Assembly: GCA_963556145.1 (NCBI GenBank)
Contig: OY744465.1
Location: forward strand, 4,402,001-4,466,000
From: Hygrocybe punicea
Taxonomy: Eukaryota; Basidiomycota; Agaricomycetes; Agaricales; Hygrophoraceae
DNA: 64,000 nt
Direction: 5' to 3'
The number at the start of each line of letters is the position of its first letter. The stretch's first letter is position 1. Position numbers and translations under genes: made by a program. Shown here piece after piece: positions 34,330 through 46,400 of this stretch. Below the pieces are notes generated by a model. That model was not told where the DNA came from. It did no database searches and was given only the letters and a program-made list of their open reading frames with translations.

Positions 34330-34756
34330 GGCGGACCAAAGCTCTAGTTTGGATGAAAGTGATAGCTGAAGACGCAGTCGACAGGGAGAAACAAAAAGAA
34401 AGGGCAGAAAGAATGTGTCTTTTGAGGTTTACTTTATGAGTGAAAGCGAAACTAAGCTCGGACAACAGTGAAGCCAATTTGCGGTGGCAGGGAATAATAC
34501 GGCCACTCCCGAAGCCGCTGCAAATTCAATTTCTTTTTTCATTTTGCTCCCGGTGATAAAATAAAATAAAACAGCACAGCAACTTCAACGCACAAGTACA
34601 GACTTAATCCTGTAGGGAGAGGAACGATCCTTTGTAAATTCGGAAACAAATACAAGACTAACCTGCCGCAGAATGGAACAGACAATACAACCAAGAACGA
34701 AAAAGAAAAAAGAGAAGGGGCATAGGATTAGATTGCTTTGGTTCAATCTGTGTCGC
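34330..34756. other. Intergenic region
   Basis: This spacer separates the 5' end of the first septin-like gene from the 3' end of the septin/Zn-cluster gene. It probably holds the septin promoter and a 3' UTR. Nothing else is recognisable. Confidence 0.4.
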
Positions 34757-37674
34757 TCAAACTGGAGAGCTCTCCATCCTCATTTTCTTCGGAGGCCGGC
34801 TTACACCCGTGTCTTCCATGTTTCGTTTTAAATCTATTGAAGCGTCATGTACGCCCTCATCGTGCTGGCGGTATCCGTCTGGTGCACCCGACCGCGCTGG
34901 TGCCGAAATGGGTGTATGTGAGGTAGGAGGGGAACGAGAATGCGGTGCTGTCGCTGGGGCCACTCTCGAAGTTGATGCACGACGAGCCCCTTTCTTCTGA
35001 GCACCATTGGTGCTAGTATCATGAACATAATTGCATGGCAAAGACCTCCGAGCACAACTAGAGCACGCAGGGTGCGCGCCGTCACACTTGGTCTTGCGAG
35101 CTAGATAGAGATACCATGGGACCATGCGAACCCTCAAAAATGGCAGATTGACCTACCTCTACAAAAGTTGCATGCTACAACTTTGGGGCCGGAACTCGAA
35201 GCCTGGCGGGCACTTTTTCCGGGAACAGTTGCTGCCCGCTTCCTTTGTGCTGCCTGCTGTTCTGAGGCTGGTCTGATAGGGGGGAGAGAGGGAGCCGACA
35301 TTGGAGTAGGAGAACTGTCAGGTAATGAGAGTGTTGCAATATGGGGTAGCTCATTGTCTGCGAAAAGATTGCGTGAATCTGCATGGAGAGGCACAGAAAC
35401 ACTGGGTTTAGGTCGGGATGGCGCCGGCGCCGACTGCTCTTCACGTCGCTCTTCACGTCGTTCAGATGGCCCCTGCAATGACGGCGTCAATGCGTCTCTG
35501 TTTGCCCTGTCCACGTTGGAACTTCTACGGGACGGTGGTTGAGAAAGAACATCCGGAGACATCGGCTCATCCGCCCCAGATCTCTCCTCGCCACTTTCAC
35601 TTTCACTTTCGTCGCCCTTTCGCTGCCGCAATGTCCCGCGGCGCTTGTTCTGGGGCATATAATCACAAGGATTGGATCTTTTGACACACTGACTACAGGC
35701 TGGTCGCCCACCGTCACACTTCAACTTGCGTGCTTTGCAGTATGGATCAATCAATGCAGGAGGCTAAGAACAACAACCACCGCACTCACAGCGACAAAAA
35801 TTACAAGCGACAGTGATTTTTTTGGTGCGCTGTTTTGAAGACCCTGGTAGAACGTTGGTCAGCGAGGGTGCAAAGCATCATGACAGAATCGTCCACAGAT
35901 TGATACGAGGATGAATGACTGACTTTGACCAGAGGATGAGGTCTTGGAAGATACATTAGATGGTAGAGAATCGGGTCCGGCCCGAGTAACGGAATTTGGG
36001 CGCATATCACTTCCCAGCGCCATTTCGCGAGGAATAGAGAGTGAAGGATGACGGTTCGCTGCAGGGTGAGGGGGAGCTGTGTCTATAGCTAAAATGGGTC
36101 GTGAGGCGTGTGAGAGTGGGGGGAGATGTGGACGAGTCCCGAGTCCTTGTGCTATGTGATGCGGCATTGCGTGGAGAGGTGCCGACTGTTGTTGGAGACT
36201 ATATTCGGCTCTGAATTTGTCAAATAAGTATTCTCTCGTATATTTTTGGAGAGTCTGGATAACGTGGTACCACACAACCAACAAACATTCGTTAGGGTAC
36301 ATGGTACACCGCAAGAATGAAGCACACATACCTCCATGTGGTGGAAGATGGCCGCACGAAGAGACAGGAAATCGCTGTGAGTTGGATCTAAAACGTCCAT
36401 ACAACCCCATCTATAACTCCTGATAAATTTTCCCCGGATGATTTTGGAAGACGGGTGGTGGGTTGAAGGACTGTACTGGTAAACGAGCTCGTGACGGGGC
36501 AAAGGTATCCTAGTTACCCCATCACTGTGAGAATAGATATCAGGTGAAGTGAGCGCGTAAGGAAGTCGCAAGAAGGAAGGCGTGATTGGAGAAGTGGGAG
36601 GCGAGTTCAAGGCTGAGGATGATCCATTTGGAAGGCTGGTGTATCCGTTAGAGGGATCGCCATTCATGGACTGTGGAGGGTGGTCGTCCTTCGTGTGTTG
36701 ATAAGGAGTATCCATGTCGAATATGCCAAAACCAATGCCAGCCTCGGCAAGATCTCTACGAATAGCTACTTTTACGGCGGCTAGGCGATCATTGGTTAAG
36801 GTGTCAGCTCTCGCCACGACTGGTAGCACATTGACTCGCGCAGAGAGGCGCCTAATTGTGTTAATCTCCGCCGAAGGTAAGGTGGGCCTGTACAAAAGGG
36901 GGTTAGTTGTAACTGGGGGCTCAAGAATCACAGGCTCGGGTTCTGGCTGAGAAAAGCTATTGGTACGAGCTCGAGGGACAAGCGGCGCTGGCGGTCCTGG
37001 AACCGAGGGCGGTACAATATCATCGGGATCCAAAAAGTATACACATCTATGATATGCGATTAGCGCCCTGCTCAGAATATCCGCTGGATAGGAGTTTGGG
37101 CAAACGCACAAATGAACATGGTGGTTGCCGTTCTGAGCCTTCCAATCCTGGAGTCTACGAGGTTCAGAACGTTAGATAGGCAAAGAAATAAAGCCCTCAC
37201 GTCCTCCATGCCCTCTGCAAATCTTGAATCTACATGCCTCAACATCTCGGACACCAGGCGCTCCGACGATGACTCGTCCATAAAGTCCAGCGAAGGAGTA
37301 TCGACAAGGGTGAGGGACAAGCGGCGGGACAAGCCATTGCCGTGGACGTCGAGCTCGATATCAATGGAAGCTGTTCGGATGTGGGAGGTGTGTCCACTGC
37401 AGCCCTGAACGAACTTTGCCACAGAGGCGAGCTGTTCCTTTGTGGCAGTCGGTGCGATGTCGCTGGTGTCGAGGAGGAGCCGGAGAAAGGAGGTCTTGCC
37501 TGTTCGCTGGCCAGCAACCATAAGGGTGTAGCCGCTCGGGATCCCGCTCATGTTCCCCGAGTGAACTGCGCCTCCGGTTGCTCCGATGGTGGAATAGTTC
37601 AGAGCTGATTGAGGAGACAAAAGGTTTGAGCGGTCATCGTCCTCACGTTTTGCCCGCTTGTCAGAGAGGTCCAT
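34757..37674 (-). CDS. Septin-like GTPase in frame with a tandem Zn(II)2Cys6 regulator
   Basis: The start at 37674 (MDLSDKRAKREDDD) leads to a septin-like GTPase: G1 VAGQRTGKTSFLRLLLDTSD, G3 LVDTPSLDFMDE (Ser for the usual Gly), G4 VVARADTLTNDRLAAV, then IRSYRWGCMDVLDPTHSDF. The next exon carries the septin-like TLQKYTREYLFDKFRAEYS and continues with no stop into a Ser/Pro linker (SIPREMALGSDMRPNS). A GTCAGT...CCAG intron then joins KKITVACNFCR to ARKLKCDGGRPACSQCVKRS, a Zn2Cys6 cluster. A second cluster (KVVACNFCR, intron, ARKTKCDGAHPACSSCARRS) follows 200 residues later. It ends KKMRMESSPV at 34757. Each Zn cluster is split by an intron at the same place, after CNFCR. The alternative is two genes, with the regulator starting inside the shared exon (for example MPHHIA or MALGSD). 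In that case the septin part would have no stop of its own. Confidence 0.65.
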
Positions 37675-38141
37675 GGGGTGGGGGTGGGGAACGGTGGCGA
37701 AGACGGGAGAGGCAGTTTGCCCGCGAGGCGATAAACACCCCAGAATTCAGTGGAAGGGGAATTCACGGAGCCGAATGTATGATAATCCCACCGAGCCAAT
37801 CGGGTATGTCGAAAAAAATAAGTAATAAAATAAGACAAATGATTCACAAGTCTAGACTAACTAGAAGAGAGATAAGCTATAAGCAAAAAGACTAGAGTAA
37901 ACTATAAGCAAAGAGTAAACTCATTATGCTTTTCTTGTAGACAATTATAAGCCAACGCTACGCTAGGAAAATAATTATGCGTAGCAACAGCACCGTGCGA
38001 GCCGTTGCTTCGAATGTCTGTCCAGAAACGACCGTAGCAACCCAGGAGAAGCTTGAATCCCGCCACTAACGTAATCGGAAGCCGGGAACGCCCTAACACG
38101 CGAAATGAATGTGGGCAACTCTTTCCCTCGACCCTTGCCGT
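37675..38141. other. Intergenic region
   Basis: This 467-base spacer has an AT-rich middle (about 37,800-37,960). It likely holds the promoter of the septin/Zn-cluster gene and the 3' end of the next regulator. Confidence 0.4.
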
Positions 38142-39842
38142 TCAACTTCGACCTTGCAGCTTCTTCTTGCCTCGCCGCCGTCGCGTCGTCGCGTCGTCGC
38201 CCTCGGCCCCCTCCGTCATGTTCGTCGGCGGCAGCGAGTCACGCCCCATACCGCGAAGCGGTTCCGTTCGCGGTGCCCAATCGTCATCCGGGCCCGGTTG
38301 GCTTCCACCAGGTGTATGGGAAGACGAAGGCGGATCCCCGGTCGTCCCTTGGCTGTTTTTTTTCTTCGTCCGGGTCCCTTTCGGTGCCTTGCCCGGCCCG
38401 CGTCGTCTGGCGTAGGGTACATATACGCACTGCTCCCGTTTTTCACATTGAGAACATTTTGGTTTACCACCATTGCATTTAAGCTTTCGGACTGTTGAGA
38501 ATCAATGAAATGTGATCCCGCTTTTTCTCAGTGCAAGAAATATTAACACCCGCTTACTTCTGCAAAAGTTGCACGCGACACTTATCTTGCGGGCCTTCGC
38601 TTCGGTTCGTCCTTCGTCGTCTGAACCCCTTCGGTGTTTCCCCTTCTTTTGTGGTACAGCAGGGTGAGTCTCAAATTCTTCCTCTACCGAATCACCTTTC
38701 CTCGGGAGATAGGTATGATAGGTATAGCCCGGTACATCCTCCGGCCCTGACTGGTAAGGTCCAAGTGGCTTGGAGCGGAAGTAATCCTCCTGTAAACGGA
38801 AGTAATCCTCCTGTGCTGCTTGATGACTCGATGCAGACTTGTGACCTCGCTCATGCACGCTCTCTGTAGAATATCCCGATGGCGAGGATTGTCCGAGAGA
38901 TGAGCTCCCAAGTCGTGGGTAAGCATCTGGTTAACGTACAAGATCGATTGGCGGCTGAATATCAGCGACTCTTTTTCTGTCCTTCCAAACACTTACATCG
39001 TGCGGTGACGGGAATGGAATGGCCCTCACCCCTTCCATGGCCTCTATGTTCCAGCCGTGGATGGACCAGAGAGGAGGGGCCTGCCTCCCCTACTTGCCAT
39101 TCGACATCCCTGAAAACGGTGTCAAAGGATGGAAGACTTTGCTCCGATGGTTGGGGCCGCAAGATAGGGGGCGGCGGGATAGAACTGAATACAGCTCGAC
39201 CTTCGCCGCACGGCTTCGGGACGCGATCGAGTTGACCATGAGGAATGGAAGAAGGTTCTGATACTACACCAGGAAGACGGTGACGCCGGGGGAGAAGTTC
39301 TCGTGAATGTTCATGTCGAGTATTTTCTCTGTCAGGTATTTCGCGGCTTGTATATGGGCCAGAGCGATGCCCCCCTAATAATTCCCGTATGCCCCACAAC
39401 CAGGGAAGCGGCGTATCTAGGTCAGTGCGAGTGAGAGCAGCTCGACGCGTAACTATTGGATTTAGCTGATATGTTTCCTCCCCCGCCTCTACTTTTCTAG
39501 CTCGAAATAAAAGGTAGGGGCCAAGGACATGAGGAAGATGGCTTCTTCCTCTAACACGGCCATCCCCTTCCATATTAGCGGCTCTTTCGTCCTCGAGAGG
39601 GGGCGAGCGGGATAGCCAAAATTGTAAAAGGACGTCGAGAGGACAGTGCCCGGAATAATAGAGTGCCCATCCGTTGCCCGGATCGGTTTAGCTGTGGTTC
39701 CCTTCCCGAAGGTATGTGTTTGGCGTTGGAATGGGGGGAAAGGAGGCTAATGGTCTCGGACGCTGAAGGAGGGACACCCCCCCATAAGGTTTGCTTCCGC
39801 CGTTGTTGCTCCAAAACAACCGTTTCGCAACAAATTCACCAT
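38142..39842 (-). CDS. Zn(II)2Cys6 protein with C-terminal zinc cluster
   Basis: The cluster is CNFCR, then an intron (GTAAGC...ACAG, about 38485-38552), then RKLKCNGGKPKCSQCEKREQ. This gives the six-Cys pattern of the Gal4 class, with the intron splitting it exactly as in the neighbouring septin/Zn-cluster gene. Upstream lies a direct repeat QEDYFRLQEDYFRSKPLGP and a long exon with WLWGIRELLGGHRS and PSFDTVFRDVEWQVGEAGPS. Downstream is a basic tail ending RRRRGKKKLQGRS at a TGA at 38142. The zinc cluster sits near the C-terminus, unlike most Gal4-type factors. The 5' end is uncertain: the frame continues above the ATG at 39573 (YYSGHCPLDVLLQFWLS), and a short first exon from 39842 is possible. 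Presumed nuclear regulator; target genes unknown. Confidence 0.7.
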
Positions 39843-41418
39843 ACCCCCTTTCTCTGAAGTTTAGTCCTCCCTCCCCCCCTTTTTTTTGGCCTCTGTTTCT
39901 ATTTTTTTACCGGTGGTTAATATGTGAGTGAATCACAGTTATTGACGACCGCAATTTTTTTATCGGCTGATGATATCCTTGACTCCGGGCTTTTTCGGGG
40001 AGAGCCACATGCGTTTTTGCACAATTTTACTGCCGAAATTCCGCGTTGCCCCTAATCGCTGTTTTGACATCTTTGCAGATTATACCTGTCTTGGTTTCTA
40101 GGAATGAAACACGATCGATATCAGCTCAGGCAATTTGCCCGCGCTGGACCCCTGAACGATCTTTTCCCCGAATATGTAGCAATTGAACCTGTCCATTGGT
40201 AACTTGTCCAACATGACGTTCTTGCGTCTAGCCCTACATCCGGTATACACCATGTTGGTAAGTGATTCCAACAAATATATTTGAAATCCAGGCTCCGGAA
40301 CTGATTTCTTTTTGCGTCATAGATATGTTTCAATCTGACTTCGGGCGGTTTCTTCACCGTCACACACCCGTGACAACGGTTCAACGCTACTGTTCATAAC
40401 CGCGTCCCGGTTTCATGCTGGATGAGTTTCTGGAATTCACAAGATCAGGGCGCACAAATTAAATGTCAAATATACCCAACTGCCAAACTTTGGACCATGA
40501 TCGGGATCACCTGCAATCTCAAGAGGTATGATATTCTAGTAAAATTTTACTAACCAACATATTTGGATTTTCCTTACATTTTCCACATATGAAATTGGCA
40601 ATTTCTCTACCCGCGAACCTTTCAGTCACGCGACTTGGATTGAAGTTGGATTTAGCGACGGTGGCTCCGCAAACTTACCGAGTACTCCTGGATCTGAAAG
40701 CGACTGTTAGAACAGGTTGTAATTATGTTTTGTGGAAGACATCGTCGAAGCTAACATGGCGGCTAAACTCAACTGTCGAACGGCTGACAAGGCACCAGGA
40801 TCCATCCGTACGTGAACACATTTGTATCTTTGCAGGGTCAATTCGCAGTTAAATCGGGTTATTTTATATTTTATATTATTCCCTGCAATGCTGTCGTGGC
40901 AACTTTACCTTTCACATGTCCTTCCAAACGTCTTTCGTTGTTACAGTTCAATAAAAAAATCAATGATTGTTGATTTTCTCTTTCCGTTGTATATCATACT
41001 ACAAAGTAATCTCGAAGAAATACGCTGTACCAGGCGCACTGTACGACCGCAAATTTTAAATTAAATCTCTTTCAAGTTGGTACGGAGCGGTGCTTTGTTG
41101 GTCAGGATGCCTCCGTATCGAATGCGAACAAAAACAAGGGCAATTGGAGGCGTTCCTTTGAAAGCCGAAGCGGGAGGTGTTGTACAGACGATATAGCGGC
41201 GGATAAATCTTTGACGGAGGCTCCCCGCATTGCAATATTGGCCCTAAAAGACCAATTAGTGGCGACGACATCTCAGTCGCCGTGGACACAGTGTTCAAGA
41301 ATGAAGACTAGTATGCATTGCAGATCACCGTCAGGGTTCCACCACGAGTAACCCAGAAGACGGTAACATGTACTGCCAACGATGATACATACCATCAACT
41401 ACCTGTGATTACTGGCAG
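39843..41418. other. Long intergenic region
   Basis: This 1.6-kb stretch lies between the 5' end of the Zn-cluster gene and the 3' end of RIO1. A pyrimidine-rich run with poly-T tracts (39,870-39,910) lies next to the presumed transcription start of the Zn-cluster gene. The short ORFs (for example 40589-40852) resemble nothing known and are probably chance. Confidence 0.45.
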
Positions 41419-41654
41419 TCAGGATTTACTATGACTTGTGGTCTTGATTTTGCGCTTCTTCTCAGCTTTGGGTATCTTGTGCTTCCGTCTCTCTTTCGCC
41501 TTCGCTTTGACCGCCTTTTTACGTTCCTAGAAAATAATATCATGGTCAGTGACATAAATCAATAAATCAATGGGTGGCTGAGATGCCTTCTTCGTGTCAC
41601 GATCTTCGTATCGATGACCCCTGGGTTTACGCTCTACGTAGCCTTCGCCATCCC

Positions 41655-41690
<36 letters not shown>

Positions 41691-43367
41691 CACTCTCTTC
41701 TGCCCCGTCGCTTTCTTCATCTTCGTCGCTGTGATCATTTTCCGTCCCTTCTGCGATATCTACTAAATCTCCTGGTTTTGGCAACATTTCAGCTACATCC
41801 TTCGTGGTATCCTTGAATGACGGTTCGACCAGCCCAATCGTATCCGAGTATATAAGCTTCTTGCCATCACCTCGATTCAAGATGGCCACATCGCGTTCAG
41901 GATCATACAACTCGTTTAGTGACCGCGGGATGTAAGATTGAAGGAAGACCGAATCTTCGTGGGCCGAGGTCGACGATTTGCCGATCGCATCATCATTTAC
42001 AACGCTAAGATTGTCAGGGGACGCTTGTTGAGTCTCCTCTTCCTCCAACCACTGAACCAGCACAGCGCCGTCCTCTTGCCAGGACTCACCGAGGATATCC
42101 TTGGTTACAAATTCAAAACACCGCCTCAGACCCAAACATCTAACCCCCAACCTGCCGAAGAAGTCCTCCACATTCTTGATATCATTCCTCAAAAAGTCAA
42201 ACGCAGACGGATGGTCGTGCTCCACGCTCTGCGATACGTCGATGATGAAGAGGTGTGATTCATGATACAAGATGTTGTATTCAGAGAGGTCGGCATGGAC
42301 GAGTTTGCATTGCTGGTACAGCTTACGCATGGTAAGAACGAGTTCTGCGTACAGTGCATCACATGATGAGGATGGGATATGTGCATATTTTAGACGTGGT
42401 GACGCCCTACATCCATTGCACAAGGCACTCAATTTCAAAGCAAGGTACAATCATACGAGAAACGCACCAACCGTCCTGGTCGCCCAGGAACCCCATCACA
42501 AGGACATTCTCCCTCACTTCTATTGGATCAGGACACCGTATACCGGCCATTACGAGACGCTTCAGATTACGCATCTCCTTTTCGGCCCAGAGCCGGACCA
42601 TCTTGCGGGGGTTGTGGCGGCTGTATCCCCGCCGGAAGCGGTACTCACCAGTCACGTACTTGTCTCTGTCCTTGAAGATCAGAATGGAAGTTTTATAGAT
42701 TTTGAGAGCGAGATGAGCGGATTCGGGGGTGAGTGCGTGGTACACGTTGGCCTGGAGGTGGGGGTTCAGATATTGTCAGATAAACAAGTTATAAGCCAAA
42801 TTATTGACCTCTTTACCCGTGCTAATGCATCCATTCACCTCGTGGATCAAACCACGTCCAATCATCTTGAAGAGAATGGTCCTTGTCCGGGGATCCAACA
42901 CTTGCTCACTCGTCGCCCTGTCTGACTTGTCCTTCATATTCGCATACGAGCTGGGCCCCTTCCTGTTCACACTCACGCCCATGTTGTATGGGATATCAAT
43001 TTTTGCAATGCGCGACGAATATTTGGCGAGAGCTGTGAGTTGATCGGTGGCCTTGAGAATCGGCTCAGAAGCCGCAGACCGGGGGTGGTTCACGGCTGGT
43101 AGGGACGCGACTGTGTTCGAGTGGTTAATAGATGACGAGACACCCTGAGCAGCTCCTGTGCGGACAGCGACATGTTGCCGTAGACGATTGTATTGTTTCG
43201 TGAAATCTGCCAGTGCGAGAAGTTTGGTTTACACTGGCAACCTGAGCCTGAGACTGCAAAGGATCACCTCGTTCTGCAATCTCCCAATCCTCATCGTCCA
43301 CTCTGTCGCTGTCGTAATATCCATCTTCACTGTCTTCACTCTCTTCGGACCATTCCAGTGAGTCCAT
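41419..43367 (-). CDS. RIO1: Atypical protein kinase/ATPase RIO1
   Basis: The start [20 protein letters not shown] is an acidic leader. The RIO domain follows: GCISTGKE joined to [20 protein letters not shown] (nucleotide-binding loop and Lys), [17 protein letters not shown] (flexible loop), and [16 protein letters not shown]. The catalytic loop is [14 protein letters not shown] (Asp and Asn present), and [20 protein letters not shown] carries the metal-binding Asp. The C-terminus has an acidic [10 protein letters not shown] run, encoded by a CTCACT hexamer repeat near 41,655-41,690, and a basic tail ([17 protein letters not shown]). Rio1 acts in final maturation of the 40S ribosomal subunit in the cytoplasm. 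Stop TGA is at 41419. A Helitron 3' end lies about 124 bp upstream of the ATG. Confidence 0.93.
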
Positions 43368-43490
43368 CAGGAAAATCGTTGATGTGGCGATGGAGATAAA
43401 AAGCCGGGATCAACATGCACTGGCACATGCTTCGTACGATTTATACGTTTCTTTTTACAAGGGATTGCGGCTTCGCTCTGGAAAGTTTGT

Positions 43491-46400
43491 TTATTCGATC
43501 AGGGATTTGTACACAATATTTGTAGTATACATGTCAATGTCATCATTCGGTAGTAGGACTCGACAGTCTGTTCTTTTGCGGACACGGGAGAGGGCGGTGT
43601 AAAGCTGTCCATGAGCGAATACGGGGGTTCGGAGGTCGAGGATTGTTTTATCTAAGGTCAAGCCGAGGCAGCCATGGAATGTGCAGGCATAGGCAAGGCG
43701 CAGCGGTGCTTGAAGGCGTACGACGGTCCAGCTTCATCAGAAGATTTACATATGCTTAAATAAGCTTTTACCTTTTTCGCTCGAACTTGCGCTTTTAGCC
43801 CAGAACTTTTCAGTGCTTTTCAGTGCTTTCTCCTTTTTCATTCCATCTTCTGCTTTTCTGACTAGGCTTTTTTTTAATTCCGGCAGCTTATTCTTATATA
43901 TTATATTTGCAAAACTACTGTGACGAGTGTGCATTAGAATCAGTACCATTGCTAATGACACAGATATTCCGGGCGCAATCTGTACTCATACCCACGAGAA
44001 ACCATAGTTCGCGTGTCTGCCGATGCATACTTGCGGGCCTGCCCCTTCATACACACGCCCATACCCACCATTGACCTCGCGGCGCGGGACGTGCGTCAAT
44101 TGAAGCAATGCCATGTGGATGCGAGGTGGCATTGGGGGTGGGTGTCTTTGCGCATGGGCGCGGGAGAGAACTCACCTGGCGACCGGGGTGGGTGCACCAC
44201 TCCCCCAGTCTCACTTCACTTTGGCCTCTGCTGCCGTCGCCGTTACCATTGTTGGGTCGTCCTCTTCGCAGCCGTTCACGTTTGGTTGTGTCTTCATTTC
44301 AGCCCTTGTTTCGTTGCAGTAGTTACAAACGACCTGTATAATATCAAATAATAACGGTAGATAAAAATGATAATAACACTCACCTTTGTGCTATTCCATA
44401 TTGGGTTGTTCGTGATGTCGTGGGTGAGTCAAGTGTGGGGATGTTGGCAAGTGTGGAGAGGGAGAGCATGAGAGGGAGGGATAGCATGAGAGGAAAAGGG
44501 AGACCATGATGGTGGAGTTGGAGCGATGTCAAAAAAATCAGTGAAGTCCATACTTTACCTTTGTTTGGTCCATGTTCAACTTTGCCTTAGCACCAACACG
44601 AACACCCGTTGAACCTTGGACCGACACTAGTAAGTAGCAGTGCGGTACAGTGCTAAATTTCATTTTCAGGGCAGGACAGTGGCAACGGCAAGGACAATGA
44701 AGATGGCGAGGGCAACGAAAATGACGGAACGACAACAGCGGGGATAAGGCAGTAAAAATGGCAGCGACCTCGATAAGGTAAGGACAAGTTTCAACTCTAG
44801 CACTAGCGTGTACACTGACACTAGGAGAATGGTGCCGGCAGCCACACCAGTACCAGCCCAACATCAACACAGACACCTGCGACAGCACCAACACCGGTGG
44901 CCAAAACCAGTGTGACACCCAGAGCGAGTCCTCAGGCGAGCCCATGTCTGGCAATACCAGTGACAATGATGGATTTTTACTAGCCCAGTCAGATTCCGAT
45001 GGCAAAGCAGGTGAGTGTTCCCGGGCTAAGTTCATACAGGTACTGACATATTTGTGCAGCCTAATCACGATTGGCAACTCCGCCGTGCAAAATGCGCCGT
45101 CTCGTCTCCATCTGTCTGCCGTAGTTACATGCTTCATATTCCTGTGCCTCCCTGTGCCCCCCTGCTGCAAATAATATAAGCTGTTTTGATACCCCCTACT
45201 GAAGTGACGAAAAGCCTACCTTGAAATTAAAAAGTACACGGTGCTTCCACAAAAGACACCTAGCTTATTGACCTATTCGTGCTTTTAGTGTCTTCAAATA
45301 AGCGGGCCCCAGCTTTTAATAGCGGATCGACCCCGCTAATATAAGCTGGCCCAGCTTATGGCTTTTCGTGCTTTTCGTGCTTAAAAAAGCTGAATAAGCA
45401 CCCAAAAGCGGACATGTAACACTTCTGATGTTGTGTACGCAGGTGTGAATTCGAACGTGATTCGAGGGATGCAATGTATTGAGCCAAGCGCGCCTGTTCT
45501 GTTGTTGATTACACGGTGTGGTGAACGCGGCCTGGGTAGGCGCGGATTCGGGGTGTGCAAGATCGTTGTCCCTGGGGTCAAAACCCAAAACTCAACTTGT
45601 TTGTGACTATTTACAACAGCCACTACATACAAATAATAGAACAAATAGAGAATATAGTAAAATGAGTGAATACGTACCCAGAGATATAGATGTCTCTACA
45701 TCCAGTAGGGACACAAATAGAGACTGTCCCCAGTCTCACATAAGGCAAGGGAGGAAGAAATAGGAAAAAGAAAAAGGGAGGGAGGGAAGGGACAATACTG
45801 AAAACAAAACAAACAAAACAAAACAAAAACAAAAATCCAATCAACTCAACAGGAATCTTCCAACACAAAGTCTTCCAACTTCTCCAACCGATCCACCAAC
45901 TTTACCAACTTTTGCTCCAGAACCTTGAGGGCCTTGAGGGATAACAATGCTGACTCGAGCGCAAGCAAAGTCACAGCAGGTATGTCGTCAGTGGCAAATG
46001 TGGATGATGGCGGCATGCCCTGGCCTGCTTCTGGGGATAACGGCGAGGGCGGAGACGTGGATGGCAGGCGACACAAGGGTGAAACGAGGGCGGATACGCT
46101 GGGACAGGTCAAAAATGGCGTCCGTTGAGTGTCGGCACGGTTTTCTGGAGACGGCGCGGGGACAGACGGCGGGGGCGTGTAACGGTTCGCCTCTAGGGAC
46201 GACGTCGAGGCCGTGGACGCGAACGCGGGGCGAAACGGGGGTGAAACGGAGGCAGAAACGGGGGCCGATGTTGAAAACGGTGTCTGCGGGGCGCTAGCGC
46301 GGATTCCTGGGGACGACGCGGGCTCAAACGGTGGGGGCATGTCACGGCTGGCCTCTTGGGACGACGGCGAGGGCGTAGACGGTGACGGTGGGCGAAACGA

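Noticed and set aside
44013..45174. ORFs within the TIR element nested in the Helitron
   Set aside because: No transposase or other known motif. Frames overlap on both strands and are explained by moderate GC content.
45316..45588. Minus ORF starting in the 3' LTR (MGFDPRDNDLAHPESAPTQA...)
   Set aside because: It is the LTR copy of the start of the 532-residue ORF and soon reads into disrupted Helitron sequence, so it is not a separate gene.
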